Source of the DNA: an uncultured Acetatifactor sp.
GTDB taxonomy: Bacteria; Bacillota; Clostridia; Lachnospirales; Lachnospiraceae
Length of the DNA stretch: 64,000 nucleotides
Assembly (NCBI GenBank): GCA_910580225.1
Contig: CAJTXE010000006.1
Location: 4,532 to 68,531 of the forward strand
Direction of reading: 5' to 3'
This document shows, piece by piece, positions 8,090-16,547 of this stretch. Under the pieces are notes generated by a model. That model searched no databases and was not told the DNA's origin. It saw nothing but the letters and a program-made list of their open reading frames with translations. How positions within the stretch are numbered: the stretch's first letter is position 1; each line of letters begins with the position of its first letter. Both the position numbers and the translations under genes were made by a program.

Positions 8090-9436
8090 TTGCACCAGCT
8101 ATCCTTCACTTCAGACGAATATTCCCTCTCCTCCGCCACGGCGCCTCTGGCAGACCGGATGCGCCCCCAATCCCTGGAAGATTATGTGGGCCAGACACAT
8201 CTGCTGGGAAAAGGAAAACTTCTCCGCCAGATGCTGGAAAAGGACCAGGTATGTTCCATGATCTTCTGGGGTCCTCCCGGCGTGGGCAAAACCACTCTGG
8301 CCAGGATCATTGCCGGGCACACCAAATCCGATTTTCTGAACTTCAGCGCCGTCACCAGCGGTATCAAGGAGATTCGGGAGATCATGAAGCAGGCGGAAGA
8401 TAACCGGAATTACGGCATCCGCACACTGGTCTTTGTGGATGAGATTCATCGCTTTAACAAAGCACAGCAGGACGCTTTCCTGCCTTATGTGGAAAAGGGC
8501 AGTATCACGCTCATCGGCGCCACTACAGAAAATCCTTCCTTCGAAATCAACAGCGCCCTGCTGTCCCGCTGCAAGGTCTTTGTGCTGAAAGAGCTGAGTG
8601 CTGAGGATCTGACAAAAATGCTGTGCCGAACCATGGCAGACCACCGGGGATTCGGCAGTACCACAGTGCACCTGGAAGAGAATACCCTCCCAGCCATTGC
8701 CGCCTTTGCCAACGGGGATGCACGGAAAGCGCTGAACACCCTGGAAATGGCTGTACTCAACGGCGATATCACGCCGGAAGGCTCCATACGCATCACGGAC
8801 AAAACTCTGGAACAATGCCTTGGCCGTAAGGCCTTCCTGTATGACAAAAAAGGAGAGGAGCATTACAACCTGATCTCTGCCCTTCACAAATCCATGCGCA
8901 ATTCCGACCCGGACGCCGCCGTATACTGGCTTGCCAGGATGCTGGAAGCCGGTGAGGATCCGCTGTTTATCGCCCGCAGATTGATCCGCTTCGCCAGCGA
9001 GGATATCGGTCTTGCGGACAGTCAGGCCCTGCAGATTGCCGTTGCGGCTTACCAGGCCTGCCATTTCAATGGAATGCCGGAATGCAACCTGAATCTGACG
9101 CAGGCTGTGGTCTATCTCTCACTGGCGCCCCGCTCCAATGCTCTCTACCGGGCTTACGAGACTGCCAAAACAGATGCACTGAACCAACTTTCAGAACCGG
9201 TACCTCTGGTGATCCGCAATGCACCCACACAGCTCATGAATGAGCTGCACTATGGGGAAGGATATGTCTATGCCCATGATAGGGCGGAAAAAATGGCACG
9301 TATGACCTGCCTGCCGGAAAGCCTGAAGGACAGAAGGTATTACCTTCCTACGGAGGAAGGCATGGAGGGTATTTTGAAAGAACGGCTGGAAAAAAGCCGG
9401 GCTTTTCGTTTGAGGGAGGAGCCCACCGTTTCGTAG
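8090..9436 (+). CDS. rarA: Replication-associated recombination protein A (AAA+ ATPase)
   Basis: RarA (MgsA) is a clamp-loader-like AAA+ ATPase that acts at stalled replication forks. The 448-residue protein has the entry motif LADRMRPQSLEDYVGQ, Walker A GPPGVGKTT, Walker B FVDEIHRFN, sensor 1 IGATTENPS, the arginine finger in LLSRCKV, and the C-terminal tetramerisation domain ending near YLPTEEG. The start is the TTG at 8090, since GGGAGG lies exactly 8 bases upstream (8076-8081). Another in-frame TTG at 8045 sits in the preceding terminator, and the first ATG would delete conserved N-terminal residues. The gene converges on addB with a 66-base gap in which I see no clear terminator. Confidence 0.93.
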   Translation: MHQLSFTSDEYSLSSATAPLADRMRPQSLEDYVGQTHLLGKGKLLRQMLEKDQVCSMIFWGPPGVGKTTLARIIAGHTKSDFLNFSAVTSGIKEIREIMKQAEDNRNYGIRTLVFVDEIHRFNKAQQDAFLPYVEKGSITLIGATTENPSFEINSALLSRCKVFVLKELSAEDLTKMLCRTMADHRGFGSTTVHLEENTLPAIAAFANGDARKALNTLEMAVLNGDITPEGSIRITDKTLEQCLGRKAFLYDKKGEEHYNLISALHKSMRNSDPDAAVYWLARMLEAGEDPLFIARRLIRFASEDIGLADSQALQIAVAAYQACHFNGMPECNLNLTQAVVYLSLAPRSNALYRAYETAKTDALNQLSEPVPLVIRNAPTQLMNELHYGEGYVYAHDRAEKMARMTCLPESLKDRRYYLPTEEGMEGILKERLEKSRAFRLREEPTVS

Positions 9437-9502
9437 GTACTGTGCAATATCGTTTCGTTATTACGAATATTCATTGGAATATGACCGGCTAGGGAAAAAC
9501 GG

Positions 9503-12500
9503 CTAATGCGTCATTCGATTCTGCGGAGAATCGCCCTCTCCTTCCTCCGCCATCCTGTGCAGTGCCTCCTCTCTGTCCAGCTCCTCCAGCTTCCTCTTCG
9601 CACACCCGGGCAGTGAAGCTTCAAAGCCGCATACCTTCCGGTAAGTACAATAAGTACAGGCTTCCTCACTGCCTTTCTCATAAGGATTCAGAGAGATGGT
9701 GCCATCCAGAATCTCTCTCCCAATCTCTGCAATCTTGCGGCTTACATAATCAGACACCGTCTTCAGCTCCGGCCCGCTGAGCACCGAAGAACGTGCCGAA
9801 AAGCTGCCGTCCTTCTTCCGCTCCACAGGAATCACCGCAGACTTGCTCTCCATGGTCTGGTCCAGCAGATCCACGATATGGGGCGCACTGTTCACCACAC
9901 CGTTCATCCGCAGCTGCCCGCTGATCTGCTCATTGATTTCCTCGGGCGTCAGCTCTACCGCTGTCTCCACAGAGGGGTCATCGATGTGGTAATACAGCAT
10001 TGCAGCAGGTACCACCTCCTTGCCGCCGCGGCGTTTTCCCTCGATCTCCATGGCCGCATTCATATACACCACCAGCTGCAGCTGCAGCCCGTAATACAAT
10101 GCCGCCAGATCAAAGCGCTTATGACCGGATTTGTAATCGATAACCTTTACATACACCCGCTCCTCGTCTTCCGCCACATCAATCCTGTCGATACGCCCCT
10201 GAAGATGCATTTTCTCCCGGGGAGACAACGCCACATTCACACTGTCCAGATGATCCGCATACTGAAAGGAAAGCTCGAAAGACTCCGGTACAAAACGTCC
10301 CTTCCGCAGCTGCTTCTGCAGGGTCAGCACGGTTCTGGTCAGAATCCGCCCCATTCTGGTGACCGCATATGCATTTCTGGCACTGCTGTACAGGACAGTA
10401 CTCCCATAGGACGCCGCATATTGCTCCAATGACTCCTGCACACAGCCGGCGGCAAATTCCTCCGGAAAATCGAACCATGTATAATGATTTTCCGTCAATT
10501 TCTCCGCAAAACGCTCCAGTACCCCATGATACACATTTCCCATATCCACATCTCCGAAGGAGAACTCTCCTCTCTCCTTCAGCATCAGGCCATACTGCAG
10601 AAAGTGTCGATAGGCACAGGCTGCATAGGTCTCCAGCCGGGTAACGCTGTTTTCCAGCTGCACACCGTACAGCGCTCTGGCCACCGCCCGGGACAAACCG
10701 TTGTCCTGATACCTTTTAAACGCTGCCTCTGTGAGAAAATCCCGCTTTTCTTCCAGTTTTCCGTCTCCATACACGCGGTATATCGAATATAATTCCCGCT
10801 GTCTCTCCTCCGGCAGACTGCCTTCCGCGTATTGCCTCAAACCCTCCGCCAGATACCCCAGTCCCTCCTGCCCGGTAACGATCTGCTCCAACGGACTCCG
10901 CTGCTCCGGGTATGTCACCCGGATATCCGGATACAGCTTCTGCACCGCATCAATCAGATATGCCGGGCGGATGGCCTTTCCTGCACTGTTCACCCGGGAA
11001 TACGACAGATACAGCCTGTGGGAAGGCTTTGTCATGTTCAGATACAGATAAAACCGCTGTATGTACATCTGCTGCCTGGGACTGGGCGCCAGCTCCAGCC
11101 GGGACTCCCGCAGGAATTCACGATCCATATCCGAGATAATGCCGCCTCTGGATGCCGCCTTGGGAATATTGCCGTCGTTTACACCCAGGAAAAAAAGAAC
11201 CTTCACCTGACTGAGCCTGGTCCGCTCCATATCCCCCACCAACACTCTGTCCACATTCTGCGGAATGGTCCCCACCTGAATCTCCCCGAAACCCGCCTCC
11301 AGAATCTCGGCAAACTCTTTCAGCGTAATGGTCTCGTCCCCCAGCAGAACATAGATCTGATCCAGCAGCTCCATGACACAGCGGAAAATCTGAGCATATT
11401 CCCGTGCCCGGACCAAATCACCTGCCTCCTCAAAACGTGTCTGAAAAGCCGTCAGTTTCTGCTGTACCCGGTTGCGTACCAGAAAGTCGTAGAGAGCATT
11501 CACATATCCCTTCACCTGCTCCTTTCCTCCCATATGCAGCATATCCACCTGCTCCATCATTCGCTCCCGCAGAGCGTTCAGCTCCGTCAGCTGGTCCTCC
11601 TCCCCCTCCATCTCCCGCGTCTTGCGGGTGAAAATCCTGCTGTAGGCCCGGTACCCCTTTATTCCTGTCTGCAGACAATAATTTTCCAGCCGGTCCGCCT
11701 CCTCCCAGGTCAGATCCGCCAGTCCGCTGCGCAGATAGTGAAATACCGCTTCATAAGAGAAATCCCTGATATACAATTCCAATGCACTCTTCATATACTC
11801 AATCATGGGATTCAGGAGAATCTTTTTGGTACGGTCTATATAACAGGGAATCTCCATCCGTGCAAATTCTGTCTCCACATAGGGTGCATACCCTGCCAGA
11901 TCTCCCAGGATCACAGCCATATCTCTGTAAGCCAATCCCTCCTCCCTGACAAAACGGCAAATCTCCAACCCGGCCTGATGTACCTCTTCTCTGGGCACAG
12001 TGGTCTCGAAGATTCGGATTTCCTCCTGAGACTGCCCGTATGAATCGGTACCATACCGGAACAGATTCTGTTCCAGATATCCCAGTGCAGGTGCGTTCCG
12101 GAAACGGTGAGCGGCATTATACTGTACCTGCTTCTCCCCGACCCACCGGCCCTGGACCACATGTTCCGGATATCTGGGCAGGATAAACACATCCTCTGCC
12201 CGCTCTGCGCCCAGCTCCCCTGCGTGTCGTGTCAGATCCGCCACGGTCTTTTTGGTCAAATGAAACAGCTTCTGCTCCCCGTTCTGTCTGTAGGGATCCT
12301 CTGCCTCTCCCAGCGTCAATGTGACGATCACCTCTCCGCACACCCTCATAAGCTGCCCGATCACTCTGACCTGAATGGGCGTAAAGCCGGTAAAACCGTC
12401 AAATACTACAACACTGCCTTTCAAAAGTTCGGATTTATGGAGCGAACGGCACAATACGTCCAGCGTTTCTTCCGTGGTAATAAAATTTCCCCGGATATAC

Positions 12501-13003
12501 TCCACAAACCCTTTATACAGGGTCTGCAGATCCCGCAGCTTCTGCACCAGAGCCCCCCGTTTCCGGGCATAATCAATCAATTCCTCCACATCCTCCGTGC
12601 CGATGCCATACTGCATAAATTCGGAAATAGCACTCTTCACCTCATGGATGTATCCCTGCCTGTGGAGAAAACTTCCCAACGTGGGCAGCTCTTCCTTCAG
12701 ATTGCCTGCCACTTTCTGAAGCACCAGGCTCTTCCCCGTGTCGTCCAGCACAGGAGTCTCCTGCCCGCCCACTTCTTCCAGAATCCGATGCCCCAGACGC
12801 CCGAAACTGAGCACATCGATATTCATGATGCCCCCCCGTTCGTTCAGCAGCACCAGCTCCTTCTGTGTCTGCATGGTAAACTGGTCCGGCACGATAATCA
12901 GAAAATTCTGACTTTGGTTCTCCGCCGCCCGCCTGGTGATTTCCTCATAAAGTTTTCTGCTCTTGCCTGCCCCTGAAGGGCCGAAATAAAATTGTAGACT
13001 CAT
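9503..13003 (-). CDS. addB: ATP-dependent helicase/nuclease subunit B
   Basis: AddB is the second subunit of AddAB, the RecBCD-like complex that resects double-strand breaks for recombination. The 1166-residue protein starts MSLQFYFGPSGAGKSRKLYEE, containing the N-terminal Walker A (GPSGAGKS). It ends with a RecB-type nuclease domain, including KVIDYKSGHKRFD, and the iron-sulphur cysteines in EACTYCTYRKVCGF, matching the family in length and order. I set the start at the ATG at 13003 because the homologous N-terminus begins there; upstream in-frame residues look like readthrough of the intergenic gap. The gene follows the membrane protein gene at 13023 by only 19 bases. The usual partner addA is not next to it: rarA converges on its 3' end. 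Confidence 0.94.
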   Translation of the reverse strand: MSLQFYFGPSGAGKSRKLYEEITRRAAENQSQNFLIIVPDQFTMQTQKELVLLNERGGIMNIDVLSFGRLGHRILEEVGGQETPVLDDTGKSLVLQKVAGNLKEELPTLGSFLHRQGYIHEVKSAISEFMQYGIGTEDVEELIDYARKRGALVQKLRDLQTLYKGFVEYIRGNFITTEETLDVLCRSLHKSELLKGSVVVFDGFTGFTPIQVRVIGQLMRVCGEVIVTLTLGEAEDPYRQNGEQKLFHLTKKTVADLTRHAGELGAERAEDVFILPRYPEHVVQGRWVGEKQVQYNAAHRFRNAPALGYLEQNLFRYGTDSYGQSQEEIRIFETTVPREEVHQAGLEICRFVREEGLAYRDMAVILGDLAGYAPYVETEFARMEIPCYIDRTKKILLNPMIEYMKSALELYIRDFSYEAVFHYLRSGLADLTWEEADRLENYCLQTGIKGYRAYSRIFTRKTREMEGEEDQLTELNALRERMMEQVDMLHMGGKEQVKGYVNALYDFLVRNRVQQKLTAFQTRFEEAGDLVRAREYAQIFRCVMELLDQIYVLLGDETITLKEFAEILEAGFGEIQVGTIPQNVDRVLVGDMERTRLSQVKVLFFLGVNDGNIPKAASRGGIISDMDREFLRESRLELAPSPRQQMYIQRFYLYLNMTKPSHRLYLSYSRVNSAGKAIRPAYLIDAVQKLYPDIRVTYPEQRSPLEQIVTGQEGLGYLAEGLRQYAEGSLPEERQRELYSIYRVYGDGKLEEKRDFLTEAAFKRYQDNGLSRAVARALYGVQLENSVTRLETYAACAYRHFLQYGLMLKERGEFSFGDVDMGNVYHGVLERFAEKLTENHYTWFDFPEEFAAGCVQESLEQYAASYGSTVLYSSARNAYAVTRMGRILTRTVLTLQKQLRKGRFVPESFELSFQYADHLDSVNVALSPREKMHLQGRIDRIDVAEDEERVYVKVIDYKSGHKRFDLAALYYGLQLQLVVYMNAAMEIEGKRRGGKEVVPAAMLYYHIDDPSVETAVELTPEEINEQISGQLRMNGVVNSAPHIVDLLDQTMESKSAVIPVERKKDGSFSARSSVLSGPELKTVSDYVSRKIAEIGREILDGTISLNPYEKGSEEACTYCTYRKVCGFEASLPGCAKRKLEELDREEALHRMAEEGEGDSPQNRMTH

Positions 13004-13022
13004 GTGTTTTCCCAGCCTTCCG

Positions 13023-14567
13023 TCAGCGGCACTCTGTGCCGAAAGTCTCATACACCAGCAGCCCACACAGAAGCGGAACCGCCAGCATCAGCGGATACAG
13101 ATACCGCAGCAACGCTCCGGAGCCCAGCAAAATCGTCCCCAGAAACAACACCCCGGGCAATATCCCCAAAAACAGCCGGCTGCTCTTATGAGCAATTGCC
13201 GCACCTGCCAGAATCACCAGCAGATAGATCGCCAGGCCCGGCTGCAGCAGAAAAACCCAGAGCGGATCAGAAACCACCCCCTGCAGCCAGGCCTCATATC
13301 CCGGCAGAAGACTATGCCTCCGGATCCCCCATATGTTTGCACCGGGAAAGGTAAATTCCATCGTGGTCTCCGGAACCCGATACAGGCTGCCGTCCAGATA
13401 GGGCAGGGTAAGAGCCTGCAGAGCGTTTCCGTACAGGCTGGGATTCTGCCGTCCCACAGCCAGATAAAGTCCCAGATATTTCATTGGGTCTCTCCTTAGA
13501 ACATCAGTTCGAAATCCACTCTTCACAGGATCCGCGCATTCCGGCATATACTGATACAGTGCCTCCTGTTCCACAAGCTCCTCCACCGCTTCCACCTGCC
13601 AGGGAGTGATATCGGCATTTTCCCGGTTCTGCCAGACAATCGCAAGCTGCTGCATGGGAACACAGAGCATCTCCCGGCTGTCCCCGGAAGGAATCTCCAG
13701 TCCCTGGCTGACAAACAGGAAAAAGCATTCCGCCGCAGCCAGCACAATCCCCAAACGGCCGATCAGACCTTTCCTGACCCGAAACAGAATGCAAAACAGA
13801 ATCAATGCAAGTATGATATAGATTCCCTGATTGCGCAGCAGACACATCAGCACCCCTGACAGAATCAATCCCCTCCCGCAGCCGGACGTGCCGTTCAGGC
13901 CTTTTCCCCCGAAACCGGATCCTTCCTCCAGACAGGACAGAAATGCTGTCATAAAATACAGAAAAAAGGCACCGAACAGAATATCCTTCGTGGCGTTAAA
14001 GCTTAAAATCTGAAGAATCGGATTCAACGCGCATCCCGCCAGTCCTGCCAGCAAAAGAAACAGAGGAATCCCTCTCCGCTTTAGAAACAGAAGAGAACAG
14101 ACAATGCTGCCGGCAGCCGTCATCCCCTGCAGCAGCGAAAATACCGCAAATCCGGCCTGATAGCTGTGAAAAAGCAGATTTCCCGCCTGAAGGAAAATGC
14201 CAACCAGCCAGGTATGCAGCACCGGATGATGGGCAGTCAGCGGCATCTCCCCGAAAAACTGCTGCATCTGCTCCGGCACATCATATCCAAAGGTTCCCGG
14301 AAACAGCGCCAGATATGCCGGCAGCCAGGCCAGCAACAGAATCCCCCACAGGATAAAAAACAGTGCCCGATCAGAACCCGGCAGGGTCTGCTGAAAGCGG
14401 CTGCTCCGTCCTCCGGCACATACAGCCAGACAGCCTGACACCGTATACAGCAGAATTGCCCCCGGAAATAAAATTCCCACAGGTTCCATCCCCTTTGTAC
14501 GAAATACCATAAAAAAGCCAAAACACAGAATCACCCATGCCGCAGCTGCCGCTTTTCTCTTCACCAT
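13023..14567 (-). CDS. Multi-pass membrane protein, DUF6020-like
   Basis: A 514-residue integral membrane protein with roughly 11-13 hydrophobic helices spread over the length and no cytoplasmic enzymatic domain. Its conserved-looking features are FPGTFGYDVPEQMQQFF and LTAHHPVLHTWLVG after the first few helices and LSFNATKDILFGAFFLYF in the middle, with a large extracytoplasmic loop before the last helices. These resemble DUF6020 proteins and, more distantly, GT-C-fold glycosyltransferases, where acidic and histidine residues in the first loop matter. I infer a possible polyprenyl-linked sugar transferase role but cannot show it. The ATG follows GGAACGGAGAAC. It is probably cotranscribed with addB, 19 bases downstream. 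Confidence 0.75.
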   Translation of the reverse strand: MVKRKAAAAAWVILCFGFFMVFRTKGMEPVGILFPGAILLYTVSGCLAVCAGGRSSRFQQTLPGSDRALFFILWGILLLAWLPAYLALFPGTFGYDVPEQMQQFFGEMPLTAHHPVLHTWLVGIFLQAGNLLFHSYQAGFAVFSLLQGMTAAGSIVCSLLFLKRRGIPLFLLLAGLAGCALNPILQILSFNATKDILFGAFFLYFMTAFLSCLEEGSGFGGKGLNGTSGCGRGLILSGVLMCLLRNQGIYIILALILFCILFRVRKGLIGRLGIVLAAAECFFLFVSQGLEIPSGDSREMLCVPMQQLAIVWQNRENADITPWQVEAVEELVEQEALYQYMPECADPVKSGFRTDVLRRDPMKYLGLYLAVGRQNPSLYGNALQALTLPYLDGSLYRVPETTMEFTFPGANIWGIRRHSLLPGYEAWLQGVVSDPLWVFLLQPGLAIYLLVILAGAAIAHKSSRLFLGILPGVLFLGTILLGSGALLRYLYPLMLAVPLLCGLLVYETFGTECR

Positions 14568-14659
14568 GTTCTCCGTTCCGTTATTTCTGCAATCGTTTCT
14601 GCATTGCTGCTATTTCCCTGCAAGACCGCCCCAAAGTCTGCCCTCCTGTTCCGGAATGT

Positions 14660-16054
14660 TCACACTTCCCGCATTTTCTGTTCCGAGGCCCCTGGTCCTT
14701 TATCCAGAATCCGATTCAATCGTGTAAACAACATGGTAGCCGTCACTGTAGCTGCAATGATATCGCTGACCGGCTCTGCCACAAACACACCAAACACCTT
14801 ATCCGGAAACAGAAAGGGCAGAATGAAAATCAGCGGAATCAGCAATACCAGCTTCCTCAGGCAAGCCATCAGCAGACTGATTTTCGCCTGTCCCAACGCC
14901 ATAAAGGTCTGCTGGCAGGCAATCTGCACTCCGGTGGAGAAAATCCCGGCCATATAGATTCTAATCGCCCACACCGTGTAGTCAACCAGAGCGGAATCAC
15001 TGCTGAAGATCCCGGCAAATACCTGCGGTATTGTCAGAAGCAGTATCCACATCAGCGCCGCATAGCCTGCACAGGCCGTAAACTGACATCGGAACGCCTG
15101 TTTCACCCTCTCCCTTTTTCCCGCACCATAATTAAAGCTCATAATGGGCTGACCTCCCTGGCAGATTCCCTGCAGAGGCAGCGTTACCAGCTGGCTGCAG
15201 GAGGATATGATGGTCATGGCTCCCACTGCCACATCTCCTCCGAAACGGGACAGACTGCTGTTGAAACTGATATTCAGAATACTCTCCGTGCTGAGCATGA
15301 CAAATGTGGAGATCCCCAATGCAAGGCATGGCAAAATTACCCCCGCCTCCAACCGCATATCCGCTCCCGTCAGCCGCAGCATGGTTTTGGTTCCCCGCAG
15401 AAAACACAACACCCAGACCGCGCTTACCGCCTGGCTGAGCACTGTGGCTATCGCTGCTCCCTGTACCCCCATACCCAGACCAAAAATCAGGATGGGATCC
15501 AGAATAATATTGCAGATTGCCCCCACCACCGTGGTAAGCATACTGAATTTTGCAAATCCCTGTGTGGTGATAAACGGATTCAGTCCCATGACAATCATCA
15601 CAAACACAATGCCCAGAATATAAATGCGCGCATAGGACAATGCATAAGGCAGCGTAACGTCACTGGCACCGAACAGCCGAAGCAGCCGGGGCGCAGACAA
15701 ATAAAACAGCACTGTCAGCAATACCGCAAAAATCATCAGCACAGAAAAACAGTTCCCCAGAATCTTCTGTGCATTTTCCCGATCTCCTTTTCCCATGGCA
15801 ATGGCGGCTCTGGGAGCGCCTCCTGAACCGGCCAGCATGGCAAATGCGTTAATCATCATCAATATGGGCAAAAACAATCCCACCCCGGTCAATGCCGACG
15901 CCCCTGCATCCGGGATATGACCGATATAAATTCGGTCCACAATATTGTAAAGCATATTAATCAGCTGCGCCACCACCGCGGGAACTGCAAGACTCAGCAT
16001 GAGTCTCGGAATGCTGCCGCTGCCCATATCCTGTTTTCTTTCCTGCTGTGCCAT
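14660..16054 (-). CDS. MATE-family multidrug/cation exporter
   Basis: A 464-residue MATE transporter with about 12 membrane helices in two homologous halves, coupling efflux of organic cations or metabolites to a Na+ or H+ gradient. It has the typical first-helix pattern SIPRLMLSLAVPAVVAQLINMLYNIVDRIYIGH and the second-half counterpart GAIATVLSQ-type and QGICQGGQPIMSFNYGA regions. The start at 16054 is preceded by AAGGAGG 8 bases upstream. An in-frame extension runs to 16285 but is charged, lacks family similarity and has no clear ribosome site. The substrate is not predictable. The gene stands 92 bases upstream of the membrane protein gene at 14567 and could lead that operon. Confidence 0.92.
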   Translation of the reverse strand: MAQQERKQDMGSGSIPRLMLSLAVPAVVAQLINMLYNIVDRIYIGHIPDAGASALTGVGLFLPILMMINAFAMLAGSGGAPRAAIAMGKGDRENAQKILGNCFSVLMIFAVLLTVLFYLSAPRLLRLFGASDVTLPYALSYARIYILGIVFVMIVMGLNPFITTQGFAKFSMLTTVVGAICNIILDPILIFGLGMGVQGAAIATVLSQAVSAVWVLCFLRGTKTMLRLTGADMRLEAGVILPCLALGISTFVMLSTESILNISFNSSLSRFGGDVAVGAMTIISSCSQLVTLPLQGICQGGQPIMSFNYGAGKRERVKQAFRCQFTACAGYAALMWILLLTIPQVFAGIFSSDSALVDYTVWAIRIYMAGIFSTGVQIACQQTFMALGQAKISLLMACLRKLVLLIPLIFILPFLFPDKVFGVFVAEPVSDIIAATVTATMLFTRLNRILDKGPGASEQKMREV

Positions 16055-16462
16055 CCTGATTGCCTCCTTCATCCGCGCCTTTTGCTTCTGTTTCGCGCGC
16101 TCTTCCAAATCCGTCTGCGTCAATCCAGACAGGCATAAATCCATCTCACAGGTAAATCCCGCCGACATGGTAAACAGATCTCTGATAGGGACTGTTTCCT
16201 TTCTGCGCGACAGGTACAGTATCCTCCTGTCCTCTCCAACCTTTCGGTTCACACTGCCTGTCTGTAGGTTAGAACATTTTTCCAATCGATGTGTGTATCC
16301 TTAGAATAGTGCATCTGCCATCTCTTGTCAAGTCTCGGGATTTTCGTGCAAACTGCATAAGAAAACACCTGGCGGCATTTCCGGAGAAAATATCTCTGAT
16401 TGTTACAGGAAAGCCAATAAGGGAAAATGGAAAAACGACCTGAAAAAGGAAAAGAACTCCGT

Positions 16463-16490
16463 TTGCAAAAAGACGCAAATCTGCTATAAT
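16463..16490 (+). promoter_or_regulatory. Promoter of the leucine-rich-repeat protein gene
   Basis: TTGCAA (16463-16468) and a perfect TATAAT (16485-16490) are 16 bases apart, 58 bases before the start codon. Confidence 0.6.
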
Positions 16491-16547
16491 AAATCCAAAA
16501 GCCTGCGGCATACTAAGATCCAAAAACGGATAGAAATGAGGAATATT

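Noticed and set aside
10832..12043. 403-codon plus-strand frame inside addB
   Set aside because: It is an antisense shadow of addB with no ribosome site and no domain-like pattern.
14537..15826. 429-codon plus-strand frame opposite the MATE gene
   Set aside because: It is rich in His/Gln/Arg/Asn with no hydrophobic core, as expected for the complement of a membrane-protein gene.
16055..16285. 77-residue N-terminal extension of the MATE transporter
   Set aside because: The ATG at 16054 has an ideal ribosome site and starts at the family boundary; the extension is charged and unlike MATE proteins.
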